Shown in pieces: positions 8,609-16,503 of a stretch of 64,000 nucleotides of DNA (its first letter is position 1; every line of letters starts with the position of its first letter). Position numbers and translations under genes: made by a program. The DNA lies in the NCBI GenBank assembly GCA_044230315.1, contig JBGARJ010000011.1, positions 1 through 64,000 on the forward strand, read 5' to 3'. The DNA is from M3007 sp044230315 (GTDB taxonomy: Bacteria; Bacteroidota; Bacteroidia; Chitinophagales; Saprospiraceae). The notes beneath the pieces were generated by a model. The model was not told where the DNA came from. It was given only the letters and a program-made list of their open reading frames with translations, and ran no database searches.

Positions 8609-8616
8609 TACCTTTG
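8609..8616 (+). promoter_or_regulatory. Candidate -7 element for trhO
   Basis: TACCTTTG fits the Bacteroidota TAnnTTTG consensus exactly and lies 44 bp before the trhO start. No clear TTTG -33 box is seen at the expected distance. Confidence 0.45.
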
Positions 8617-8660
8617 CCCTGCCCATCCGCATTGCAAACGGACACCGGGGCAACCACACC

Positions 8661-9716
8661 ATGTCGAAGTTTTACCACAACCGCGTCAACCGCCGCGCGC
8701 TGAAGGAACAGCTGCAACACAGCACCGAACAGCGCATGACCATTTCCTTTTACAAGTACGTTACCCTCAAAAATCCGCAACTGTTTCGCGACCACTTGTA
8801 CGGGCTGTTCGACGCCCTGGGCGTGCTCGGCCGGGTGTACGTGGCCCGCGAAGGGGTGAACGCGCAGATCTCCGTCCCGCAAGCGCGGTTCGAGGATTTC
8901 AACGTTGCAATGGACAGTATCCGGTTCTTCCAGGGCCTGCGCCTCAACATTGCCATCGAAGACGACGGCAAATCGTTCTTTGCCCTCATTATCAAAGTGC
9001 GGCCCAAGATCGTGGCCGACGGCATCGACGACCCGGCATTCGACCCCTCCCAATACGGCACGCACCTGAAAGCCGCCGAATTCAATGCGCTCACCGACGA
9101 CCCCGATACCATCGTGGTCGACATGCGCAACCACTACGAAAGCGAGGTGGGGCATTTCGAAGGGGCTATCACGCCCGGGGTCGCTACGTTCCGCGAAGAG
9201 CTGCCCTACGTAGCCGACTTGCTGGCCGGTAAAAAAGACAAAAAGATCGTGATGTACTGCACCGGCGGTATCCGTTGCGAAAAGGCCAGCGCGTACATGC
9301 GCTACCGGGGGTTTGAAAATGTGTTCCAACTCGAAGGCGGCATCATCGAGTATGCCCGGCAGGTGAAAGCCCAGGGCCTGCAAAACAAATTCATCGGCAA
9401 AAATTTCGTGTTCGACGAACGCCTGGGCGAGCGCATCAGCAACACTGTGATCGCCCACTGTCACCAATGCGGCGCCCCCTGCGATGAACATACCAACTGC
9501 GCCAACGAATATTGCCATATCCTCTTCATCCAATGCCCCGCGTGCCGCGCCAGGTACGCAGGCTGCTGCTCCGAACAATGCCGCCACTTTAACGCCTTGC
9601 CCGAAGCCGAGCGCAAAACCCTGGGCAAAACGACCGTATTCAACGGGTCAAAATTTGGCAAAGGCGTGTACAAAGCCTTCCAGCCCAAAAAGGAAACGCC
9701 TAGTTTGAGCGTATAA
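8661..9716 (+). CDS. trhO: tRNA uridine(34) hydroxylase TrhO (rhodanese-fold, YceA family)
   Basis: A 351-residue protein that matches TrhO along its length. An N-terminal acylphosphatase-like domain (about 25-115, with REGVNAQIS) is followed by a rhodanese domain (about 130-235) with active-site loop CTGGIRCEKAS, catalytic C200. A Cys-rich C terminus follows (CHQCGAPCDEHTNC, then CPACRARYAGCCSEQC), probably a zinc site. TrhO adds a hydroxyl group to U34 of certain tRNAs using O2, which leads to mo5U/cmo5U-type wobble bases. The family length is about 320-350, so this is full length. A -7 promoter element sits 44 bp upstream. Confidence 0.93.
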   Translation: MSKFYHNRVNRRALKEQLQHSTEQRMTISFYKYVTLKNPQLFRDHLYGLFDALGVLGRVYVAREGVNAQISVPQARFEDFNVAMDSIRFFQGLRLNIAIEDDGKSFFALIIKVRPKIVADGIDDPAFDPSQYGTHLKAAEFNALTDDPDTIVVDMRNHYESEVGHFEGAITPGVATFREELPYVADLLAGKKDKKIVMYCTGGIRCEKASAYMRYRGFENVFQLEGGIIEYARQVKAQGLQNKFIGKNFVFDERLGERISNTVIAHCHQCGAPCDEHTNCANEYCHILFIQCPACRARYAGCCSEQCRHFNALPEAERKTLGKTTVFNGSKFGKGVYKAFQPKKETPSLSV

Positions 9717-10175
9717 CATCCTCCTTATAGCGCTATCAAAATGTATGGCAACCCGTCCGGGAGGCAGCTCCCGGCCGGATCGCCACTAGTGATGGAGGCA
9801 CTTATTGAAGACCAATTTACTATTTGAAACGAACTACTGGTCCGTTGTTTGGCTTTCTGGTTAAAGTGGAATATCCCGTCCTTTGCCCGGCATTGTTACT
9901 TTTCTTTTGCTCGCCCAAAAGAAAAGTAACCAAAAGAAAACGGCTGTCCTCCCGGCAGTGCCAACGACCTGCGGGGATTGCGCTGTTTTTGACAGGGCAT
10001 GGTGGTATTTTGCGGGGCATTGCGTTTCAAGTTCCCTGTCAAAAAAGGCGCTCCGCCTGACGGCGGACCATCCCCTTCGGTCGGGCATGCCTTGCGGACG
10101 GCAGAAGGCGCCCTGGTTCGGGAAGGTTACGCAATTGCAAACGCCAAATTGGTTGTCCACTGGTGTTATCGTTGC
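9717..10175. repeat. Intergenic palindromic element with a perfect 15-bp hairpin
   Basis: No gene is accepted here; several short overlapping frames on both strands are repeat translations. GTTACTTTTCTTTTG at 9895-9909 and its exact complement at 9916-9930 form a 15-bp stem with a 6-nt loop. A second inverted repeat pairs 9980-9997 with 10034-10051 (18 bp, two mismatches, core TTTTTGACAGGG). Sequences of the first type, read as KKSNQKK or KRKVTKRK peptides, are familiar as dispersed intergenic repeats in many environmental bacteria. The element separates convergent trhO and the FadL-type gene, so it may also act in termination. Confidence 0.6.
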
Positions 10176-11474
10176 TTAACGGCCGAATGTAAAATCAACC
10201 CCCAACAACAGCATGCTGGTCGTCATTTTGTGCGTCACCGAGCTGCCTTCGATCTTGCCGTACGGGTTGGTTTCGGTGATGAAGAACGGGCTGAGCAGCG
10301 GACCGCTCACCTCGCCCGAGAACCCGTAGTGGTACCCAAGGTTTACTGTGACCCGTTCGCTGGCTTCCCAGCCCAGGCCGACTTGCACGGCGTGCTGGAT
10401 GATTGCCGGTGCGGAGGTTGAGAAAAAGGCCGTTTCCGACGGTACAGGATTCGAACTGTAGGTGTAGCCCACGCGCAGCGGGAAATGTTCGATGCCCTTG
10501 AACTGCAAACCGGCCGATAGAACGGAAATACTCTTCCAGCCAAAACCGGCCACGGCAGCCGTTTGCGTCCAGCCCGTTTTGCTGAACCCGTTGGTGTTGG
10601 CATAGTCGATGTAGCGGTAGTCCAAACCCACGTCGATCTGGTCGGTGGAATAGCCGATGCCGGCTGAATAGATGGCCGGGAAATCCATGTTGAATTTTAC
10701 GGTGCCGGCGTCGCTGCCGTCGAGGTAGGTGTTTTTCAACGACAGGTCGCCGAAATACTGGGTGCTTTTGTACGAAGCGCCTGCTTTAAAGCCCGATTCC
10801 GAATGGAAATAGATGCCGGCCTGAACGCCGAAGCCGATCGCCGAGGCATTGTTGCTTTCCGGATAACCCAGGGTGAGGCTCGGGGAGGCCAGCGGGTTGG
10901 GTTTTACCTGTAGCGCCGCGTAATTGAATACCGGCGCCACCCCGATGGAAAACTGGTCCGTCATCGCGAAGGCATACGTCACGCCGGCCTGCAGGAGCTG
11001 GTAGTTGGAGTAGACGTGCCCGAAGCCGCCGTTGTTTTGGGGCAGCGTGATCGGGTTGTCCTGGCTCATCGGGTAATCGACGCCGAAGCCGCTTACGCCG
11101 AAGGCCTGCACGCCGAAGGTGTGTTTGCTATCCGGTTTGCCAAAGACCGCGGCAACCGACGGGATGACCGACATGCCTTTCTGGTCTTTCGTGGTGCCGC
11201 TGAAAACGGTGCCTACGGGCGTGTGTACCGACGACGATACTTCTGGCGCGGCGAAAAACAAGCCGGCGTTGATGGAGAGTTTCGTTTGGTCAAACACCGC
11301 TATGCCGGCGGGGTTCCAGTTCAGCGTGCCGCTGATGTCGAGCGCCTGGCCGGTGGCCGCGCCGCCCATCGAAAAATTGGTCGCGCCGTTTCCCTGTAAC
11401 ACGTGGCCTGTTTGTGCGAATAAAAAAATGGGGAGGGAGAGGAGTATACTGATAAAAATGGCTTTGTTCCGCAT
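10176..11474 (-). CDS. OmpP1/FadL/TodX-family outer-membrane transporter
   Basis: A 432-residue protein when started at the ATG at 11474. The frame remains open for 119 more codons, but only this start gives a signal peptide (residues 1-20, ending FLFAQ). The mature protein begins with QTGHVLQGNGATNFSMGGAA and LNWNPAGIAVF, the FadL/OmpP1 hatch region that includes the NPAG motif. The rest is a run of amphipathic beta strands ending in LGVDFTFGR, with a terminal aromatic-Gly-Arg typical of outer-membrane barrels. Family members let long-chain fatty acids and other hydrophobic compounds diffuse through the outer membrane. It is convergent with trhO and divergent from the TMTC-like gene. Confidence 0.88.
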   Translation of the reverse strand: MRNKAIFISILLSLPIFLFAQTGHVLQGNGATNFSMGGAATGQALDISGTLNWNPAGIAVFDQTKLSINAGLFFAAPEVSSSVHTPVGTVFSGTTKDQKGMSVIPSVAAVFGKPDSKHTFGVQAFGVSGFGVDYPMSQDNPITLPQNNGGFGHVYSNYQLLQAGVTYAFAMTDQFSIGVAPVFNYAALQVKPNPLASPSLTLGYPESNNASAIGFGVQAGIYFHSESGFKAGASYKSTQYFGDLSLKNTYLDGSDAGTVKFNMDFPAIYSAGIGYSTDQIDVGLDYRYIDYANTNGFSKTGWTQTAAVAGFGWKSISVLSAGLQFKGIEHFPLRVGYTYSSNPVPSETAFFSTSAPAIIQHAVQVGLGWEASERVTVNLGYHYGFSGEVSGPLLSPFFITETNPYGKIEGSSVTHKMTTSMLLLGVDFTFGR

Positions 11475-11700
11475 AATGATACTGGTTAGTGAAAAACGAT
11501 AGAAAAAGCGGCACAAAGTGACTTTGCGTGGGGTTGAAAACCAATGATACCTGTCAACCGTGAGGGTGAGTCGAAAAGGGCCGGCGAGCGCCGTCTCGGG
11601 TAGTTTGCAGGAGTATCCTGTATTCAAACGCGGGAATTTTCGTTTTTTCGCCCTCAGAAATCCGCTTCCGCTTCCCGCGGGTGGACAAAGTTGCATCATC

Positions 11701-13611
11701 ATGGCCAAACCAGTACGCAAAACCGCCGCTGCCCCCCGCCCCGCTTCGGGCGGAATACCCTCTTTTTTGTTGAACGTGCGCTGGCAAAGTATTTTGTTGT
11801 TCGTTTTCGCCTTTGGCTTGTACGCCAACACCTTGTCGCACGAATTTGTGCTCGATGATCAGTTGGTCATTACCGACAACCAGTATGTGCACGAAGGGCT
11901 GGCCGGCGTCGACGATATGTTTGCCAAGTTCACCCTCGAGGCGCAATCCAAGAAGTTGGTGTACGGCAACCGCTACCGTCCGCTCACGCCGGCCTTGTTT
12001 GCGGTGGTGTACCAGTGGGCCGGCGACCGGCCTTTCCCCTACCACTTGCTCTGCGTGCTGATGTATGCCTGCACGGCTGTGCTGGCCTATCGCACCCTGG
12101 TGTTGTTGCTAGGGCGCGGGCAACCGCTGGCTTTGCTGGCCGCTGCGCTGGCGGGGTGGCTGTTTGCTGCTCACCCGATCCATACCGAGGTGGTGGCCAA
12201 CATCAAAAGCTGCGACGAAACGGCAGCGCTGGCCCTTAGTCTGGGCGCCTTGTGGCTGACCCTGCGCGCCTTCGATACCGGCCGGAAAGCCTTGGCATGG
12301 GTGGGAGCGCTGGTGTTTTTTGCCGGGCTGTTTGCCAAAGAGAATACGATTACGTTTTTGGGGGTGATTCCGCTGGCGTTGTGGTTTTTCCGCGATGCGA
12401 CGCCGAGGCAAGCCCTCCGGGCGGTGGTGCCGGCGCTGGCGGCAACGGTGGTCTGGCTGTTGATCCGCTTTCAGGTAACAGGCTGGTCGCTGGGTGAAAA
12501 GCCGATGAGTTTGATCAACAATCCGTTCATCGAACTCAACGGCAACCACTGGGAATACCTCGGCCTCGCCGATACACTGGCCACCGTGCTGTACACCCTG
12601 GGGAAATACGTGTTGTTGTTGATCTTCCCGCAGCCCCTGACCAGCGATTACTACCCCCGGCAAATCCCGATCATGCATTTCAGCAACATTTGGGTACTGC
12701 TCAGCGTATTGTTGTACGGCGCCGGAATCTGGTATGCGCTCTCGGGCCTGCGCAAGGGAAAAAAAGACCCCGTGCGGTTTGGTATCCTGTATTTCCTGAT
12801 CACTCTGTCGATCGTGTCGAACCTCTTTTTCCCGATCGGCACCAACATGGCCGAGCGTTTTGTTTTTATGCCCTCGTGGGGCTTTTGCCTGTCGGTGGGC
12901 GCCCTGTTGGCCGCGTGGGCCAGGCAGGGGCGGATACAATCGGCATTGGCGCTGACCGTGCTGGTGGCGGTGCTGTTTTCGGTTAAAACGATCGTGCGCA
13001 ACCGCGACTGGAAAAGCAACCGCTCGCTGATCTACAAAGACGTGGAGGTATCGGTCAACAGCGCCAAGATTCAGAACGCCTGTGGCTACCTGCGCACAGC
13101 CGACGCCATGGCCGAGTCCGATCCGGTCAAAAAGCAGCAGCTGCTCAACACGGCCATCGAACACCTGAACAAAGCCATTGAAATCCATCCCTGGTACATC
13201 GAGGCCTTTTACATGCGCGGCAACGCTTACTACATCGGCCGCAACTATGAGGCTGCCATTGCCGATTACCGCACGGCCCAGACGCTCAACCCTAACCACG
13301 CCGCCAGCCGCAACAACCTGGCCCTGGCCCTGCGCGACGCGGCCAAGCAAATGAACCCGCAAAATGGCGGGTTGCAGCGCATCCTGCAGTACCTGACGGA
13401 GGCCAACCAACTCTACGGCGCCGACCCCGAAACGCTTCGGTTGCTCGGTACGGCCTGTATGTATGCCGGACAATACAACGAAGCTATACAACATTTTACG
13501 ACCTGGTTGCAGGCGGCGCCCGCCGACCCCGCCGCCCGCAAGGCCCTGGCAGAAGCCTATACCAAAGCCGGCGACCCGGCCAAGGCTGCCGAAATTTTAA
13601 ACCAGCAGTAA
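11701..13611 (+). CDS. TMTC-like polytopic glycosyltransferase with C-terminal TPR repeats (copy 1)
   Basis: A 636-residue protein started at the ATG at 11701 (MAKPVRKT); the frame is open 47 codons further up without signal or domain. About ten membrane helices span residues 20-440. The first loop has HEFVLDDQLVITDN, where the Asp pair sits as in GT-C enzymes and eukaryotic TMTC proteins. A DUF1736-like segment follows (NNPFIELNG...TLGKYVLLLIFPQPLTSDYYP). The last about 190 residues are TPR repeats (for example AIEHLNKAIEIHPWYIEAFY). TMTC proteins O-mannosylate secreted proteins; a similar role in protein glycosylation here is inference. Only 11 bp separate it from the paralogue downstream. 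Confidence 0.82.
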   Translation: MAKPVRKTAAAPRPASGGIPSFLLNVRWQSILLFVFAFGLYANTLSHEFVLDDQLVITDNQYVHEGLAGVDDMFAKFTLEAQSKKLVYGNRYRPLTPALFAVVYQWAGDRPFPYHLLCVLMYACTAVLAYRTLVLLLGRGQPLALLAAALAGWLFAAHPIHTEVVANIKSCDETAALALSLGALWLTLRAFDTGRKALAWVGALVFFAGLFAKENTITFLGVIPLALWFFRDATPRQALRAVVPALAATVVWLLIRFQVTGWSLGEKPMSLINNPFIELNGNHWEYLGLADTLATVLYTLGKYVLLLIFPQPLTSDYYPRQIPIMHFSNIWVLLSVLLYGAGIWYALSGLRKGKKDPVRFGILYFLITLSIVSNLFFPIGTNMAERFVFMPSWGFCLSVGALLAAWARQGRIQSALALTVLVAVLFSVKTIVRNRDWKSNRSLIYKDVEVSVNSAKIQNACGYLRTADAMAESDPVKKQQLLNTAIEHLNKAIEIHPWYIEAFYMRGNAYYIGRNYEAAIADYRTAQTLNPNHAASRNNLALALRDAAKQMNPQNGGLQRILQYLTEANQLYGADPETLRLLGTACMYAGQYNEAIQHFTTWLQAAPADPAARKALAEAYTKAGDPAKAAEILNQQ

Positions 13612-13622
13612 TACCGCATACC

Positions 13623-15611
13623 ATGGCCAAACCAAAGCACAAGCCCACCCCAAGGCCGAAAAGCGCCCCCGCCCGCCCGGTGCCCACCCCGCAGGCTTTG
13701 CCGGCCTTTTTCACCGACACCCGCCTGCAAAGCCTGCTGCTGTTCGCCTTTGCTTTTTTGCTGTACGCCAATACACTGACGCATGGGTTTGTGCAGGACG
13801 ACGCCATCGTGATCACCGACAACATGTTTACCACGCAGGGCGTAAAAGGCGTCCCCGGCATTCTCAGCAAAGACACGTTTTTCGGTTTTTTCAAGGTGGA
13901 GGGCAAAGAAACGCTGGTGTCGGGCGGGCGTTACCGTCCGCTCACCCTGGTGCTGTTCGCGCTGCTGTACGAAGTAGCCGGCGGCAATCCGTTTATTTTT
14001 CACCTCCTTACCGTGTTGTTGTTTGCCGCTACCGGCGTAGTGTTGTATCGCACGTTGCTGTTATTGCTCGACGGCTGGCCGGCGGGTCGCGGGTTGGCGC
14101 CGCTGGTAGCCTGGATCGCGGCGCTGCTCTTTGTTGCGCACCCGATCCATACCGAAGTGGCGGCCAACATAAAAGGCTGCGACGAGATCGTCACCCTGCT
14201 GGGCAGCCTGGGCGCCCTGTTTTTTACCCTGAAATATTTTGACACCAGGAAACCCGGCTGGGCGGCTGCAGCGGCCGCGGTGTTTTTTCTGGCCTGTTTG
14301 TCGAAAGAAAATGCCGCCACCTTCGTGGTCGTGGTGCCCCTGGCGCTGTGGTTTTTCCGCCCGGCTACGCTCACGCAGAGCGTGCGGGCGGCTCTGCCGG
14401 TATGGGGCGCGTTTCTGGTGTTTTTCCTGATCCGCGGGAGTATTCTGCACTGGAAATTCGGGGCCGCGCCCATGGAGCTCATGAACAACCCTTTCCTGAA
14501 GATCGAAGGCGACCATTGGACGCCGTTCAGTGCCGGCGAAAAATTGGCGACCATCCTGTTCACCCTGGGCAAGTATATCCAGTTGTTATTTGTGCCGCAT
14601 CCGCTCACGCACGACTATTACCCCCGGTTTATCGGCATCAAATCGTTTGCCGACGCCGGCGTGCTGCTCAGCCTGGCAGGGTACGGATTTTTGGTGTGGT
14701 ACGCTTTGTCGGGGTTGACCCGGCGCGATCCGGTGCGCTTCGGTATTTTGTTCTTCCTGCTCACGATCAGTATCGTTTCCAACCTGGTGTTCCCGGTGGG
14801 CACCAACATGGGTGAGCGCTTCGCTTTTATGCCGTCGGTGGGTTTTTGCCTGGTGCTGGGCGCGCTGCTGGCGCGCTGGGCGTCGTGGCAAACCGCCGTG
14901 GGCGTGGCCGGCGTGGCGGCCCTGCTGTTTTCGGCGGGCACCTTACTGCGCAACCCGGTGTGGGTGAGCAACGAGCGCCTGTTTTTTACCGATGTAAAAA
15001 CCTCGGTCAACAGCGCCAAGATCAACAATGCCTGCGGCGGCGTTCTGTTTGAAAAGGCTCAAAAGGAAACCGTCGTGACCAAACAGGAGGAGATGTTCCG
15101 CCAGGCGTTCAATTATGCCAACCAGGCGCTGAAAATTTACCCGAACTACAAAGACGCCCTGCTCACGCGCGCCGGCTGCCAGTTTTACCTCAAAGATTTT
15201 GACGGCGCCGTAGCCGATTACCGCGCCGCCGTCCAGCTGGCTTCCGGCGACCCCAAGCCCCGCACGTACCTGGCTCTCGCGCTGCGGGAGGGCGGCAAAT
15301 ACTTCGGCGAGCAAAAAGGCGACCTGCCGAAAGCCATGCAATTCCTCAACGAGGCCTGGCAGATCGACCCCAGCGACGGCCAGACGGCGCGCCTCATCGG
15401 CGTGGCCAACGGCGTGCAAAACAAGACCGCCGAGGCTCTTCAGTGGTTTTCCAAAGCCGTTGAACTCGACCCCAAAAACGCCAGTTTCCTCTTCGACCTC
15501 GGCACCGCCTATTACCTGGCGGGCGACCGTGTCAAAGGCGAAGAATTCCGGCGCAAAGCCATCGCCATCGACCCCAAAGTGCTCGACGATAAGAAAGGCG
15601 GCGGCCGCTGA
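13623..15611 (+). CDS. TMTC-like polytopic glycosyltransferase with C-terminal TPR repeats (copy 2)
   Basis: A 662-residue paralogue of the gene just upstream, with the same plan: Lys/Pro-rich cytoplasmic N terminus (MAKPKHKPTPRPK), about ten helices, THGFVQDDAIVITDN in the first periplasmic loop, a DUF1736-like segment (NNPFLKIEGDHW...LTHDYYPRF), the motif VFPVGTNMGERFAFMPSVGF, and C-terminal TPR units (about 480-655). The two copies align closely through the membrane domain and diverge more in the TPR part, which fits a tandem duplication followed by specialisation for different acceptors. The 11-bp spacing indicates one transcript. The glycosyltransferase role is inferred from the family. 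Confidence 0.82.
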   Translation: MAKPKHKPTPRPKSAPARPVPTPQALPAFFTDTRLQSLLLFAFAFLLYANTLTHGFVQDDAIVITDNMFTTQGVKGVPGILSKDTFFGFFKVEGKETLVSGGRYRPLTLVLFALLYEVAGGNPFIFHLLTVLLFAATGVVLYRTLLLLLDGWPAGRGLAPLVAWIAALLFVAHPIHTEVAANIKGCDEIVTLLGSLGALFFTLKYFDTRKPGWAAAAAAVFFLACLSKENAATFVVVVPLALWFFRPATLTQSVRAALPVWGAFLVFFLIRGSILHWKFGAAPMELMNNPFLKIEGDHWTPFSAGEKLATILFTLGKYIQLLFVPHPLTHDYYPRFIGIKSFADAGVLLSLAGYGFLVWYALSGLTRRDPVRFGILFFLLTISIVSNLVFPVGTNMGERFAFMPSVGFCLVLGALLARWASWQTAVGVAGVAALLFSAGTLLRNPVWVSNERLFFTDVKTSVNSAKINNACGGVLFEKAQKETVVTKQEEMFRQAFNYANQALKIYPNYKDALLTRAGCQFYLKDFDGAVADYRAAVQLASGDPKPRTYLALALREGGKYFGEQKGDLPKAMQFLNEAWQIDPSDGQTARLIGVANGVQNKTAEALQWFSKAVELDPKNASFLFDLGTAYYLAGDRVKGEEFRRKAIAIDPKVLDDKKGGGR

Positions 15612-15670
15612 AGGCGATTTTCATCCCGCCTGCTGACAGGAATCATCGGCTTAAACCGGCAGGTGCTGGC

Positions 15671-15678
15671 TACCTTTG
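15671..15678 (+). promoter_or_regulatory. Candidate -7 element upstream of the small secreted protein
   Basis: TACCTTTG matches TAnnTTTG. It lies 196 bp before the start at 15874, so a transcript from here would carry the 40-bp inverted repeat in its leader. No -33 box is apparent, so the call is weak. Confidence 0.3.
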
Positions 15679-15706
15679 CTCCCTGTGGATTACAAGATCC
15701 AAGCGG

Positions 15707-15838
15707 GAATTTCCAATGTCCAACAAGGAATTTCCAATGTCCAAGTGGTTTGATTGTGGTAAAAGGAACTGCAACACTTCAATTTAGTCCTGATCTTTAC
15801 TTGGACATTGGACATTCCTTGTTGGACATTGGAAATTC
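15707..15838. repeat. 40-bp inverted repeat made of a doubled TTCCAATGTCCAA unit
   Basis: The arms 15707-15746 and 15799-15838 are reverse complements over 40 bp with a single mismatch and a 52-nt spacer. Each arm itself contains two direct copies of a ~20-bp unit around TCCAATGTCC. Transcription would give a very stable hairpin in the leader of the gene at 15874. Peptides read from it (DIPCWTLEI type) are common in spurious ORFs of Bacteroidota, so this is probably a member of a dispersed repeat family. Confidence 0.75.
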
Positions 15839-15873
15839 TTAATCTCACGTATTTTATTAAAATTCAACAATTT

Positions 15874-16263
15874 ATGAAAAATTGCCTCACTGTTTTGCTC
15901 GTCGTTGCCGGCGCGTTTTTTACCCAAAATTTGCTGGCGCAAACGGCAGCTGCCCGCTGGCAGGAAATGTATGATTTTCACGAAGTGATGAGCACCACCT
16001 TCCACCCGGCCGAAGAGGGCAACCTCCAGCCGCTGCGCGCCAAAGCCGACGAGTTGTACAACCGGGCCAAAGCCTGGAAAGCCGCCAAGGTGCCGGCCGG
16101 CTACAATGCCGAAAAAACGGCCGATACGCTGAAACGCCTGGTCAAACAATGCAAAACCATCAAAAAAGCGGTTAAAGCCAACAAGTCGGACGCCGAACTC
16201 ACCACGCTGATCACCAACGCGCACGAAGTTTTCCATGAGATCATGGAAAAATGCCGTATTTGA
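15874..16263 (+). CDS. Small secreted helical protein of unknown function
   Basis: A 129-residue protein started at the ATG at 15874, which directly precedes a clear signal peptide (MKNCLTVLLVVAGAFFTQ, cut after LLAQ). The upstream part of the frame lies in the inverted repeat and is not coding. The mature chain is predominantly helical, with HEVMSTTFHPAEEGN near the start and HEVFHEIMEKC at the end. The mix of His, Met, Glu and Cys resembles periplasmic four-helix bundles such as cytochrome b562-like or metal-binding proteins, but there is no haem motif. Role unknown. Confidence 0.7.
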   Translation: MKNCLTVLLVVAGAFFTQNLLAQTAAARWQEMYDFHEVMSTTFHPAEEGNLQPLRAKADELYNRAKAWKAAKVPAGYNAEKTADTLKRLVKQCKTIKKAVKANKSDAELTTLITNAHEVFHEIMEKCRI

Positions 16264-16503
16264 TAATACCGTTCATACCTCGGCCCTTAACACGACTCCG
16301 GGTAAATTGGCAGCTTGCCGGTTTGCCCGGGGTCATTTCAGGCAGCCTGCCTCAACAGCGCGGCCCAAACCGCCCTAAAACGGGTGTTAAACCGAAATTG
16401 ACCCGCCCCCTTCGCCCTTCCGTCGAATCGCCCGCGGGCGAAACCTGCTTTCCTTTGCCGACGCCGTACCTTGGCCGGCCATTCCACTCAATCCACATGT
16501 TCA

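Noticed and set aside
9824..10179. Several 66-99-codon overlapping frames on both strands
   Set aside because: They are translations of a palindromic repeat element in several frames and cannot all be genes.
11475..11831. N-terminal extension of the FadL-type gene by 119 codons
   Set aside because: The extra sequence lacks a signal peptide and overlaps the divergent TMTC-like gene; the internal ATG at 11474 starts a proper signal peptide.
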